The position numbers were made by a program, and so were the translations under genes. The notes beneath the pieces were generated by a model, which made no database searches, had not been told where the DNA came from, and was given only the letters and a program-made list of their open reading frames with translations. 64,000 nt of DNA, taken from positions 4,970,548-5,034,547 of the forward strand of contig NC_085103.1 in assembly GCF_963422355.1 (NCBI RefSeq), in the 5' to 3' direction. The first letter of the stretch is position 1. Each line of letters starts with the position of its first letter. Positions 10,703 through 22,419 of this stretch are shown one piece after another. The DNA is from Corticium candelabrum (lineage: Eukaryota > Porifera > Homoscleromorpha > Homosclerophorida > Plakinidae).

Positions 10703-11822
10703 ATATAGAACAGAAGACATCTAAACTAAAAAATAAGCTATCAGTGTTAACATATTAAAACATATTCATCTGACTTGACATAAAATACCCTGTACCAATA
10801 ACATAAATGTATGTGATGGCAATTTGCTCAATAGAAAATTTTCTTGCTGACTTTGAGTAGAATGCTTCTTCTATCATTATATCAAAGTAATGTTTAAATT
10901 CTTGTGCACTGCAGGTTTGCATAAGTCGTAATCCAGCTTGAGCTGATAAACGTAGCAACATCCACTGTTTGTTCTAGAAAAATCTAAGTGTACGTACTTC
11001 AGAAACATCAAACTCCAGTGAAACATGTGATTTTCTCTGAATAGTTCTACTATTCTTCAACATATTGTTAAAAGTAGCAAAGACCTTGTTATTAATTAAT
11101 GAAGACAAATGATGATGGATATACATACCACGAAAGGTTTCTCAATTTCTATTTGATCCACATAGTTTACAGCAACAGGACTGCAAGTATAATCTTTTAT
11201 TGCAGTAAGGCTGTTTAGAAACAACTGACAAGATCAGAGACTAGAGAACTTTACTGTTTGAATGCCTGTGCACTTTTCAAAAGGTTCAGATTTATCACAA
11301 AGTATCTTTGAAAGTTTCCCATTGAAGGTCATTAGCTAAACTTTACACGCAATGAATTACTAAACTAGTTTCACGTACAGTAAAATTGTCAGTCTTTGAA
11401 GAACATTCATCATAACAAGTGAGTGTCTGAACTTGTCCATTCAGCCGTTCTCAAATGCTTTCCTATTTATAATATACTTAATAGCTTTGGTTAATAGATA
11501 AAATCGTTAGAAAAAGTATATCATTCATTGTACTTGTATACTGTAGCTTCTGAGATAGATAATCTACTTTTATTAAACAAAATTTCTGGCATATGTACCT
11601 GGTGGTATTACAGAGGAAACTGATTTCGTGACATGACTCAGCTGACGACCTGGCACTACATTATATTTGTTTGTGTAAGCTACAAAACGGATAACCAATT
11701 AAGCACTGTAACACAGAACAACGCATCAAGATCATAACAATTTGCTTACTCCAATAGCTGATGTAGATGACCAACAAAGCAAAAATAGTGGCTAGACATG
11801 TTCTCCAGGCTTGCGACATCTA

Positions 11823-12235
11823 TAATAACAATTGCACAACAATTTAATCAATTTAAATTAAGCACTATCTGACTATTTACATTCCAGCAAGATTGCGTAT
11901 GACAACAATCCAACTAAAGTAACATTCCTCGTGCTAATGTTGCACTTGTTGTACCTTTCCGCAACTAAACTGTCAGCAAATTTCTGCAATGCTTGCCGCT
12001 CAAAAACCTTGTACTAGTTGATTTGTTGGGTACGTTAAAATTAAATGATTGCAACATCCCCACTTCATTATATGCAGCTAGCAAGTAAACAGTGTCAACA
12101 AAATAAAAGCATTGCAACATGAACAATTCTGGTAATATTAGCCATTAATGGAGGTTTCATCTCTCTATTATATATTTCTCCTACCTTCTCTCCTCAAACC
12201 CTCCCTTAAATTTCCCCTCCTGGTCCTCTCTCTTC

Positions 12236-12304
<69 letters not shown>

Positions 12305-12325
12305 TGCGCGCGCGTGTGTGTGTCT
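11823..12325. other. Intron-like or intergenic AT-rich DNA ending in a (GT)n tract
   Basis: No coding similarity to the CARD exon of unit 2 was found. A (GT)n tract occupies 12244-12303 and is followed by GCGCGCG and more GT. Confidence 0.55.
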
Positions 12326-12722
12326 GTTATAGCTCAGTTGGTTAGAGAGTTATCTTATGGAGTGTTTACATCCGGGACCTTGCAAAGTTGCAAGTTCAAG
12401 TCACAGTGATGGCGAGCTATGGCATAACTTCCTTGAACAAGAAACTTACACACAATTGCCTCTCTCAACTCAGAAGTACAAATGAGTATCTGGTCTTTGA
12501 CTGAGGGACTAAGCGACCATCCGCTGTGACATGACATCAGCCACTGGGGTCCAAGTGAGACTTCGATTGCTCACACCTCAGTTGGCTTCGCAAGCCAGTG
12601 CTCCTGTGAGTACCTGGCCCGGCTCCAGGAGATTGCTACCGCAGGCCCAGAGTTCCTTGAGTAGCGCACAGAAGCCCAGCTGTTGGCTGGGGCGTGACCA
12701 GTCTCTGGCAGCCCCTAGCGTT
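12326..12722 (+). mobile_element. tRNA-derived SINE
   Basis: The head carries a polymerase III A box (TAGCTCAGTTGGTTAGAG) and, about 55 bp later, a B-box-like AGTTCAAGTCAC. The body contains CTTGAACAAGAAACTTACAC and TTGCCTCTCTCAACTCAG, which resemble the conserved central block of several invertebrate and fish SINEs. It is flanked on both sides by (GT)n tracts. The 3' one may be its tail. Confidence 0.72.
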
Positions 12723-12729
12723 TAGTTGT

Positions 12730-12733
<4 letters not shown>

Positions 12734-12794
<61 letters not shown>
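12734..12794. repeat. (GT)n microsatellite
   Basis: About 30 GT units directly after the SINE. Confidence 0.9.
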
Positions 12795-12800
<6 letters not shown>

Positions 12801-12806
12801 AGCGTT

Positions 12807-12881
12807 GGCTCTTCTCATCAATCAATCTTTCGTGGCTCTTCTCATCAATCAATCTGTCGTGGCTCTTCTCATCAATCAAGG
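12807..12881. repeat. Three tandem copies of a 27-bp unit
   Basis: The unit TGGCTCTTCTCATCAATCAA plus ATCTGTCG occurs three times; the third is truncated. It is non-coding. Confidence 0.75.
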
Positions 12882-13577
12882 CGTCTGGCATCAACCATTG
12901 TACAATTTGCATGATCCTAGTACAACCGCGTAAAAAGGTGTAAGAACGATGATTATGACGGCGCGAGAGGTGGGGTACAAGGCTAGTGTTAACTACAATT
13001 ATTGGACAAAGTTTTAGTACTGAAATGAAACCTAAAATTAATAAAAAAGCTCTTGGGTGAAATTCTGTAGGACTACGCCTACCTAACGCGTGTTAGGCTG
13101 TACACTTTACATCTTGCTGTGGATGGGTTCTGAGACATTATAATATGCCACGCCCCTGGTGTGCCACTTTTCCTGTTTCTAACAACTTACTGTTCCATTT
13201 GCGTTGGCTTTACGTTCTTTCTCGTCTTTCTTTTTTCCAAAAAGCTCCAATTTAATACAATCTTACTAGAGGTTTGTGTAGCCAGACCACTTTTGTCAAA
13301 CAACTACAAAGTCTACAGACCACTTTCGTTTTCAAGTGTCCAACCAGGAAAAGATAATTTCGATAGTAGTGACGTCACGGCGCTACAGCTAATGCAATAC
13401 TAGCCACAGTAGTAAAAGTTGAGGACAAAATAGAATACTTGGCTGTATACATGAAAGCACACGTACATACGGGCAGTGAATGAAGCAGATCAACATGCAT
13501 GTATGCCGCAGTTCTTTTGCCTTAGATGACGCTGCAGCTTTCAAAGCTCAAGCGAAGTAGTCTCGCTCCAGACGCAG
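12882..13577. other. No gene seen
   Basis: One frame of 80 codons (13161-13403) lacks splice or family support. I see nothing else of note. Confidence 0.45.
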
Positions 13578-14062
13578 TGCGCTGCCATCCACTACGTCTG
13601 GTTCGGTACCGCCCCTAGCGGTCAGCGTTAATCATGTCCATAGGGTAGCAGGGACATGATTAGTGTCGTTACAAGGCATCTTTGTCGGCGTACATAGTCA
13701 TTTAAGCGTGCAGTACCTAGCAGCAGTCGAATGCATTGAAGTAGAGGCTTAAGACGCATTGCAGCTTCTACTGGGAATCTGTGTACGCGGTCAAAGGCGT
13801 ATGAAGGACTTAGAGTGCCATTTCTGATCTGCCATTTCAACGCTACGCTCCCTAGCGTAGCTGCAATCTCTCATCAATGCTCGACAGCGGCCTAGAATCG
13901 CAATGTCGACAAGTACGGAGGCTAGAAGAACGTCAAATTCCAATCGAAAGCTCACTTCCTAGCTAATATCATTAGTAGGACGCGCGCTGAAGAATTTGAT
14001 TACATACTTACTCCAGCCCAGAAAGGCGGTACCGAACCAGACGTAGTGGTGATGGCAGCGCA
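13578..14062. mobile_element. MITE-like element with about 36-bp inverted ends
   Basis: GCGCTGCCATCCACTACGTC at the left recurs inverted at the right, extending through TGGTTCGGTACCGCC with one single-base indel. The interior of about 410 bp encodes nothing recognisable. Confidence 0.6.
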
Positions 14063-14480
14063 TCCGCGGGCTGCAAAAACACTGCCTATCTCGAGCATGT
14101 TACGTAACTTCCTGACTCACACTCACGCCCTTCTCTCTCTACTACACACATTCCATTTTAATCTAGTTTCTCTTTCTACAATCCATTCACACCACCCTTA
14201 GCTAGACGGAGTTCCACCTAGTGCATCATTGCATTATGCACGACACAGTTGTTTCAGGTAATGCTAGCTAGCTACATGTAGGCATGTCTAACGTATACAA
14301 TATGTCCACGCAGTTCCTACTAGAGAAGAACAATGTCCCCAAAGACAACCAAAACGACTAGATCACGCACCAAAAAGATGTCCATAGAGCAATGTTTAAT
14401 CCACTGTTATCCGTAATTAAACAATGTCTGGTTTTTACACGGTCTCTTGGTAGCGTATTCAGTGTTTGTTTTTCACTTAC
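14063..14480. other. No gene seen
   Basis: Low-content intergenic DNA with scattered short frames only. Confidence 0.45.
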
Positions 14481-14481
14481 T

Positions 14482-14805
14482 TTTCGGTATCGCTATTCGC
14501 CTTGTCTTTGTCAGTAGGAGCTGCAGTGACGTCGTAGCTTTTTAGACACGCGCGGTCACTCTCTGCTACCGCAAACACGCAACAAAACGCTGTAGAGCCT
14601 TTATTCAACGCTGCCAAAACATGAAACTTGAACCGGAAAAGTGATCGACTTAAGGTATGAACTTCTACCTGCTTACCTACAAAACTACAGAATCTAGTCG
14701 AGATGTCAAGATGTAGAGAACTAACTTGAGCACAAACAGCTGGTAAATCCGCAGATATACCGACCACGTGTCTAGTAGACAGTATACCAAACAGCAGCCT
14801 GCAAA
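14482..14805 (-). CDS. Possible internal exon of an unidentified gene
   Basis: On the minus strand the sequence is bounded by a good acceptor (TTGTGTTTTTGTAG before GTTTGCAGG) and a good donor (GAAAA before GTAAGTG). It stays open throughout, with VVGISADLPAVCAQVSSLHL and FKFHVLAALNKGSTAFCCVF. The pattern weakly recalls a hotdog-fold enzyme, but I cannot name a family. No partner exon was identified with confidence. Confidence 0.35.
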
Positions 14806-14975
14806 CCTACAAAAACACAACAATGATTAATTATTAAAAAGCTAAAATGTAGGAAGTCTTCCAGAGTAGTTCATGAAATGCGTTTCTGCCTAAAAATAAC
14901 ATCGAACGTTTCGCCAGCGACAATTCCATCACTGATCTACGCTAAAAGGCGCTCACACACAGAGGAGCGTTTCAA

Positions 14976-15197
14976 GTGAGTAAAACGCGTTTAGGACTTA
15001 ACTACACTACTCGATTATTCGCTGACAAGACAGACCGCACTTACGGTTACGACGAGCTACTCGAACAAGTGGCACTAGCTGGTACAAGTGACGTCTATAT
15101 CATATCTCGATGTAATTTAATTAGTGGGTGGAAAGACCTTCAACCTTTGGAAATCAGTCTAGAATTAACAGCTAGTATATGTAGTCTTACGACTTAG
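14976..15197 (+). CDS. Short unidentified open frame, divergent to the exon at 14482-14805
   Basis: An open frame of 73 codons begins MSKTRLGLNYTTRLFADKTD. A GTACAAGTG possible donor follows LLEQVALA. It is arranged head to head with the minus-strand exon, about 170 bp apart, as in many compact bidirectional promoters. There is no family match, so the support is weak. Confidence 0.25.
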   Translation: MSKTRLGLNYTTRLFADKTDRTYGYDELLEQVALAGTSDVYIISRCNLISGWKDLQPLEISLELTASICSLTT

Positions 15198-15199
15198 AC

Positions 15200-16592
15200 T
15201 ACAGAACAAAATACGTTCGAGCTGCCTCAAACTGCTCTGCATGCAAACTTACACAAATAGAATTGAAAAAATCATAATATAAGCTAAGCTGACGTAAGAA
15301 ACTATGTTAGGTAACCGAACTGCCCCCTTACGCCAAGGCGAGACAAAGAGCGAAGATGGTGTAATGCAATGCCACTGACTAGCAAAGCACCTTTTCTAGA
15401 TCATAATTAACTATACAGTAGAGTATCCGCGACTTTCAGCGCATGCAGGTTTGCATGTGTATGGGATGCGTGTGCCTTCCCACACAGTACCCGGGGAGAG
15501 GAGAGGCACCAGGTCACGAGTAAGAACAGGAATTCGAAAGCAAAAGCTGTTGGTGCTCATTGTGCATTAATTCCGCGACGTCCTGCCATGGAGGGCAGAC
15601 AAACAGAGAACAACAAACAGAGTATTACAAAAGTACAATGACAATTGATCTAATCACTTTCATAGAGACCACCTCTTGAGTAAGCTAGAGGAAACATTCA
15701 GCAACGTATTGCTTTGGTTTCTCATGCAATGAACGTGAATATTTTGGTGTGAAGAGTGGCTACCAAAATCCTACAGGTTAGTTCCCACCATTCCTTACAG
15801 CTAAGTAATTTTAGGTACATCACACCTTACAGTACACTACCAATAATTGTTACACCCCGTGAACAGCTAGTGCCCTAACATTCGAAAATATCTACAGACT
15901 AAAGACTGCATGTCGAAACAGTTTGCACAATTAGTACAATAGATTATCTCTAGGGTCGAGAATTGGACCACAACATCAAACATGGCAGCCAGGTAGGCAT
16001 TGGCAATGTTGTCATAAAACTCAAACAGAAAAGAGTCACCACATAATGTGGCATACAGAATACCATCATTCCTATTTGCTGTTGTCTATATGCTCATCAT
16101 GCAACCTCATGACCGTTAATGACCAACACAAAAGCTACCCTCTTACTTCAAGAGTCCTAAAAGCACAAATGTAAATCTTGCAAGAGCTAGAACCATATGT
16201 ACAATATGTATATGCACACTGCTAAACCTAAAGTGCTCTCAGAGCAGCAAATCTGGTACTCAGACCTTGCCAACTACGTAACACGATTCATGCTTGGTAG
16301 ACACTCTGTAGGGTACTCTGGCAGGAGTCCTATTCTGGTGCTCCGCCACAACAATCTAGGGTTACCAGTGTACCACAGATGGTGCTCAAAGAACACTTAA
16401 ATAGGAGTCATGTAGCGCCTTCTCACGGTTATAATAGCTGCTTCTCCTGCCTCACCAACCCAGCACACAGATTGCACCAGTGAAATAATTTACCTCAAAT
16501 TACTATCAGAAGTAATAAATACGACTACAAAATAATCCTATACTAACATCACTGAAGTCAAAAACTATCTACAACACATGTCTGCCCACTGG
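15200..16592. other. No gene seen
   Basis: Nearly 1.4 kb without a convincing coding frame, repeat or RNA gene. Confidence 0.5.
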
Positions 16593-16594
16593 TA

Positions 16595-17949
16595 GGGTAG
16601 GTGTACCTAATTGTGGACACTTCCCCCTTGAGTTACAATTGCCGTTTCTCTTGTAGCCTGCACGAAGAGACAGTGAAACATGTCCGATATACGCAACATT
16701 GTCTAGGCTTCGTAACTGTACCTGTCCGACTAGAATCACACAACGTTAGCTAGTGCACTAGCACAATATACGGGATAACGTCTGTAAGCAGTCTGGACGC
16801 GGGGTGTATCCTAACTGTGAACATTTTTTCCTCCGTTACTGAAAGCAACCGAGCCTGAGTAACAGCTGGACTAGATACCTGAATGGTTGCCTCACAACCT
16901 GGTATTTTGGGCCGCAAACAAAACCATGTTTTGTGCTGTATCACGTACTTCTGTGTAAAATGGCGTCGTGCCTTTCAAATTTTGCAGAAACCAAGTGTTT
17001 TGTCTACGATACAATGCAGGAGACGATCAATCATGTTTAGATGAACGTCTGAACTGTAAACTGTGGTTCTAGCACCTTTTTGCGTTGCTAGTGGAGCTAT
17101 TATTGATATCAGACAAAGTAGTTTTGACCTTCCACCTACTCTAGGTGAGTTTGTAGGTTTTCATTTTGTGTCTCATTGTTGCCAGATCTAGTAGCAGTGA
17201 AGACAGTCAAATTCTGACTGGATTACGAATGTCGCTGATATTGACATTGCATCTACTTTGTTCGTTCTCATTTTATACCCTATTGTGGCCAGATGTAGTA
17301 GCAGTGAAACAGCTAGATTGTCAGTACAGTGGATTACTGATGTCTAGATCTAGTATGAGTGAAGATATTCATGTGTTTACTGGACTGCAATTACATGTTC
17401 GCTCCATGCACATACTGTGCTTCTTTAGCACGTTACAGTCAACGTTACTATAGGCTCAAAACTTTACCAAGATACTCGATAATTGCTTAACTAACGTCAG
17501 AGCACTTTCATGATCCAACAAAAGATTGATTCGTATACCTCGAATTTGTGGCTGTGATGGCAAGAACTTTGTAGGTGCTAACAGTTTCGCAGGTGAATCC
17601 TGGTGATACACAACAGAACATGGTTTTGATTGCTGCCCAAAATACCAGCTTGCAAGACAACCATTCAGGTATCTAGTCCAACTGTTACTCAGACCCAGTC
17701 GCTTTCTGCGGTGGAGAAAAAATTCCACAATTAGGATTGGGCTGTTCACAGCTGGTTATCCCAAATATTCTGCTAGTGCGCTAGCAGACGTTCCGCGATT
17801 CTAGTCGTACAGGTATTGTTCCAAAGCTTAGACATTGGTTGTGTACATCGGACATGTTTCCCTCTCTCTCCGTTGCAGGTTACAAGAGAAACAAACAGCG
17901 TTTGTAACTCATATTACCAGAGAGTATCCACAATTAGGAACACCTACCC
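16595..17949. mobile_element. TA-flanked DNA transposon with about 350-bp imperfect inverted repeats
   Basis: The left end starts GGGTAGGTGTACCTAATTGTGGACAC. The inverted right end starts GGGTAGGTGTTCCTAATTGTGGATAC. Both are preceded by TA (16593-16594 and 17950-17951). Similarity between the arms continues for about 350 bp on each side, for example GCTAGTGCxCTAGCA, CATGTCCGATxTAC and AAAACCATGTTxTG. The loop (about 16970-17590) has internally repetitive segments sharing CTAGTAGCAGTGAA. There is no intact transposase. The first 25 bases resemble the ends of the element at 56417-57562. Confidence 0.75.
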
Positions 17950-18399
17950 TATAGGCACGTAACTACACGATCCATACAATACGTTTGTCTGGTATAATCC
18001 ACAGCAGCGACTTGGAATGTTGAGCTTGATGAGGGTTACAATTTAGCTATACACTTTCCAACAACCAGTCGGCAACTTTTGAAGACAGCGGCGCCGAGGT
18101 TACAATCGACACATTACAAGGCTTCTCCTGACCTACAGATGCAGTAAAGCCTTTCTATTGTGCAAGTACCTAAACATGCAATGAGATTTCCCATCTCTAT
18201 ACCTACATGTAAGATTACATTTATATAGTCTGTGAAACAGTTCTTTCTAAATGTCTTCCTGCATGGATTTTCACTGTATTACAAGTGGATCTAATTCAGA
18301 TAACAAAGAAAAGTGATTTTTCATACTTCAAATCTTCATAATATGTACATTTCTGAGTATTGGACCTCCCTTTGCATTATTCATCCAGCTATACTACGG

Positions 18400-20545
18400 G
18401 TGCGTTTCCACTAATGCCTAAATCGGTTTACCAAGTAGATTAAGCTAAACTGGTTAAAGAATAGACAATATTCGGGGGGGGGGGCGGAGCTTCTAGAGCA
18501 TGCACAACCTCGAGGGTAACACGCACCTTTCGCCGATCTCGCTGTACACAAAGTCCACGTTTCCAGGTCTGCTTCTGGACCGTGGATCATCTTGCCGTTG
18601 ACTAGGCTTTGTAAGTAAGTTCACTACTTACCATTCCGTGCATCTTGTGAGAGACTTTGCCTGCGTAGAGACGCGTAGGAAGCCATTTCTTGAGTACGGC
18701 TTCTCGAGGGTAAGAGACTGCTGTTCAAGCTGAAGACGCCTGATTCACACTCTGAACAGATATATGTAGAGTGGAAAGACAGATTACTCATTGCCTAGAG
18801 ATGGATTAGTTTTAGCGAGTGAAATCATACCACCTGGGAACCCATTTGGTGTAACCAGACATGTAGGACGTTCCACGTTGTTTCTAGGCAGTCTAGCTTG
18901 CTTCTGTATATATGTGATTGGCCAAGTCGAAGACGCTACTATGATAACTTGCACTTGATAGGTACTAACGCAGATCAGAGGACAGTACACGTACACTACA
19001 GTCTGTTTATTAGCACTAGCTGCCAGTCCCAGCAACAGTTATGTCTAAAGTAACACAACACACACGCACTAGCTATTTCATAGCTGTAATGTCTAAATCA
19101 GAAAGCAGAGGCTTTTCTACCTCAATTGTAGGTGCAGTTGATCAAGACGTGTATATATAGTCTAGCTAGTGATCCTAGAGAAGATGTTGATTGTCGAAAA
19201 TGACACTGAGGCTGAAGCTGATGGTTTATGTCAGATAATTAAACAGCAAGCAAATGAAATAGTGGAACTTGAAAGCAAGATTAGAGTTCTCGAGTAAGAC
19301 CTTGGCAAGTTGCATCAGCAAAGTCTGAGTTGCAAGGAATCGCTCAACATACCGCCAAATGATAAAATCAAGTTTTACACCGGTTTTGTGTTGATAAATG
19401 TGCTTGATACAGTGTGGAGTTGAATTGAACCAGCAGCCAAGACTATTACTCTGTATAGCAAACCAAAAATCAGACCAAGGTCCATCAAATGATGTAAGCT
19501 CATGAGCTCACCACCTTCCATGAAGGGTTGAATAGGCTAGACAAATTTTTGCTGACTCTAGTTCGATAAGATACATAGTTCCACAGTTCAGGAACGCTAG
19601 ATGGGGAAAAAAGTAGTCCTATTGATATAATTCAGCCACACAGTGCGTCACGTTCGGTTACCCCGAATGGTTTCCCCTACCGCAAAATCTTCACTTGATA
19701 AAACTTCCATCGCTAGGCAATGAGTAATCTGTCTTTCCACTCTACGTATATCTGTTCAAAGTGTGAATCAGGTGACTTCAGCGTGAACAGCAGTCTCTTA
19801 CCCGCGAGAAGCCGTACTCAAGAAATGGCTTCCTACGCATCTCTACGCAGGCAAAGTCTCTCACAAGATGCACGAAATGGTAAGTAGTGAATATACTTAC
19901 AAAGCCTAGTTAACGGCAAGATGATCTACGGTTCAGAAGCAGACCCGGAAACGTGGACTTTGTGTACAGTGAGATCGGCGAAAGGTGCGTGTTACCCTCG
20001 AGGTTGCTCATGCTCTAGAAGCTCCGCCCCCCCCCCAAATATCGTCTATTGACCTGTTTCCACCTGCACTAAACCAGTTATATGTTAAACCTAAACCGTT
20101 TCTTAAACCTACTTCGAAGTAGGTTTAGCAAAGTGGTTTAGGTTTAACTGTCACGTGACAGTAGTGCGCTTGTTTAGATGGCTTCTGACAACACTGTTTT
20201 GATGATAGTGACTATTTTGTCGGGATAGAATTGCCCTAGAAGATGTAAGGGTTGTTAGCTAGGAGAAAGAAATCAGCAGCTAAGGAGAGAGAGAAGACGG
20301 TGTCCTTGGTCATCATCACGCAAATTCCTATTAGCAGATGCTGAATCAGTAACAACCAACAGTTGCCCTGACTCGATGACAGACCAGCCCAATACTTCAA
20401 ATTAAGGCATTCCTTGACGGTTTGTTTAGATCATCCCGGATGTGCAAGTTCCTAGTGGAAACAGTCGCTTTCTTGAACTGGTTTAGTTTTAAACGCATTT
20501 AAGCTAAACTAGTTTAAGGTGCAGCTAGTGGAAACACGACCTACA
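18400..20545. mobile_element. DDE_Tnp_4-type (Harbinger/ISL2EU-like) element with about 400-bp inverted arms
   Basis: The outer ends are GGTGCGTTTCCACTA (left) and, inverted, GGTCGTGTTTCCACTAGCTG (right). Inside lie inverted arms 18404-18865 and 19640-20065, about 90 percent identical by eye over 400 bp, including CGGAGCTTCTAGAGCATG and GGCAATGAGTAATCTG. Both arms contain VTPNGF, the conserved TPNG box of DDE_Tnp_4 transposases. Repeated TTAAACCTA-type boxes occur at 20060-20130. The right portion (20160-20420) is unique. The arrangement suggests an element whose 3' half was duplicated in inversion. Confidence 0.65.
19180..19700 (+). pseudogene. DDE_Tnp_4-type transposase remnant
   Basis: Across several frames the plus strand reads LIVENDTEAEADGLCQIIKQ, a coiled segment ELESKIRVLE, then SLNIPPNDKIKFYTGFVLIN, then EPAAKTITLYSKPKIRPR and a FLLTLVR box. 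The string of FYTG, EPAAKxITLY and DKFLLTL is the usual region before the catalytic core of ISL2EU/Harbinger-like transposases. Stops and frameshifts occur every 50-100 bp. The protein cannot be made. Confidence 0.6.
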
Positions 20546-22419
20546 ACATCTCAGCCAAATTTCAGAGCAGTTTTATCCGTATAAATGGCAGTGTGCTTAC
20601 ATGAGCATCCTTTGGGACCTCAAAAAGACATTATTCCTACAGTTAGGCCATACTTAGTACTTCTCTTTGGTATACTCTACTAGTTTGCTGATACACTCAC
20701 ACGCATATATACCTTTCAGCATGTATTCAGTGTAGATGTCCCTCTGTCTTCAGTACTGCTATTGAATGTATACCATCTTGTGCACCACAAACACTAAAAC
20801 AATCAAAACTGGTGTATTTCTGTGCAGCAATTTCATAACTGCATCCATGTCCTTACAGAGTACTGAACTGGCACTATGACAGATCATGTAAGCTGGTTGG
20901 CTTGAGTATATGAGAAGCACTAGCTCCTTACTCAGTTTGCTTCCATCATGCATGGATGTCCTCACAGCATGGAAGATTAGTTACAGAAGTGATGTCATCT
21001 CTAGTCTTTATAGCAACAGAGAAATAGTAGCAGTTTTATCAACAAAATCTCTGAATGTAAGATTCTTGCCACGGTACGGTACATGCAGTTCAGAGCACTG
21101 TACATCGAATGCCACAGACATGATTACTCCTTGCTGGAAACACAAAACTGATATTAACATTTCTTGTTGCAACAATTGATAATGCCTTACTCTGATAGCG
21201 TTTAGTCAAACTTTTGTTAGTTGTATTCCAAGCAAGCCAGAAAAGTGGAAAAACCTCCTGATGTTTGCTACTCATTACAATGATGCTGTCGCAGTATGGA
21301 TGCATGCATCACTCACTGGTCTCTAAACACAGACCATATGAGTCCTCTAAACAGGAGCACATTGAAGTCTTACCATTACTAACTTCAATTACATGCAGGA
21401 CCTTCCTAAAACACAATTCACATTACTATATCAACAGCCTCAAACATACGGTAATAGCTCACTTTGATGCTGATCAGCTCCTCTCAATTTGTGAAGACAA
21501 TAGTAGTGTAAAACCTCTCTTAGGCCGTCTGTTTACAGAAGTCCTCACAGGTATGATATACGATAAAATGCACTACTGATGTAGACTCATACCCAGTCCT
21601 CCTCCTCCTCCTCGCTCGCACTCCAGGTGTTAAAAGCACACGCTAAACACGTGGAGAGCACGCGAGGAGGTGGACTGGATATGAGTCTACTACTGATGTT
21701 CATAAAATATTTATCAACTGAGGCATTTCACATTGATTCAACTCATACTATATTTTTACAACTGATACGTATACCATACATTTGGAACATCCTACAAGAC
21801 ATGCTGAAATACCAATCACACTAATATCCACATAGTTCTTGATAATCTGTCCAAACTAGCACTCCATGTGGGTAATGGTGCTTAGGAGGCACTTTGTGGC
21901 AACTGTTGTTTTCTCTGAAGACTACTTTGCCAGACAGGTTTCCAGGATCAAGTGAAACAGCTTTAAACTGTCAGGATACGAGATGTTAAAACGTAAAAGG
22001 CTGCCAGCAGAGCCCCAGGGATATCTGCTGCAACCTTAACTACTCCTAGTATAGCCTTCTCAATGACAAGAAAATACTCTCTTGGACTACCATCAGTTGT
22101 TAATCATTGGACAGTTGTTCTCTTGCTTTGTAGCTTCTTGATTAACATCACTTGAATTCTAGAACAGCCAACTATGCTCTAGAGCTAAGCTAAGAACTGC
22201 ACAGAAAGAAAACAGTTAGTACGGTACTTGACTAAATGCACATGCTTCTGTAGAAAAGGTAGCCAGACAGAACGAGTAATAACATCAGTCTAATAGTTAC
22301 TAACCTTTACAACATGAAGTCCATGAGACAACTTAGCCTTCTTCGTTGTACTCAAAGACACCAGCCAACAACAGAGCTCCTTCACACAATAAGTCTACAA
22401 CAAAAAGAAACCTATAACT
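20546..22419. other. No definite gene; small hairpin at 21579-21695
   Basis: Frames up to 104 codons occur on both strands but none has a recognisable family or clear splice borders. The stretch lies downstream of the SAMD3-like pseudogene on the minus strand and may include its eroded 3' exons. Confidence 0.4.
21579..21695. repeat. Hairpin with arms of about 45 bp
   Basis: TGTAGACTCATACCCAGTCC followed by CTCCTCCTCC reappears inverted as GAGGAGGTGGACTGGATATG and then AGTCTACT. It is probably a small MITE. Confidence 0.6.

Larger units (their letters stand above)
9869..11822 (-). pseudogene. Decayed unit 1 copy of the TM-ectodomain exon, split by a transposon
   Basis: Homology to 48068-49034 is clear in places: LRLSAQAGLRLM near 10930 against LRLSSQAGLRLM, the motif around SKSAR, and EDQRRW against ENQRMW next to a conserved GTGAG donor (9868-9864). 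A 60-bp intron separates it from exon 9659-9808, compared with 70 bp in unit 2. The left boundary at 11822 is again an AG directly before ATG. The exon is interrupted between about 9905 and 10757 by an AT tract and the element at 9955-10702. It also carries stops, for example TAG near 10976 before NKQW. No CARD exon was found upstream. Confidence 0.75.

Noticed and set aside
12241..12325. Open frames rich in Cys-Val or Thr-His over GT tracts (also at 12734, 42884, 59365, 59786, 61266)
   Set aside because: These are translations of dinucleotide repeats and not genes.
12326..12400. A functional tRNA gene
   Set aside because: A and B boxes are present, but the arms do not pair as a tRNA and the sequence continues into a SINE body.
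13161..13403. 80-codon hydrophobic frame as a membrane protein gene
   Set aside because: T-rich composition alone explains the hydrophobicity; no splice sites or homologues seen.
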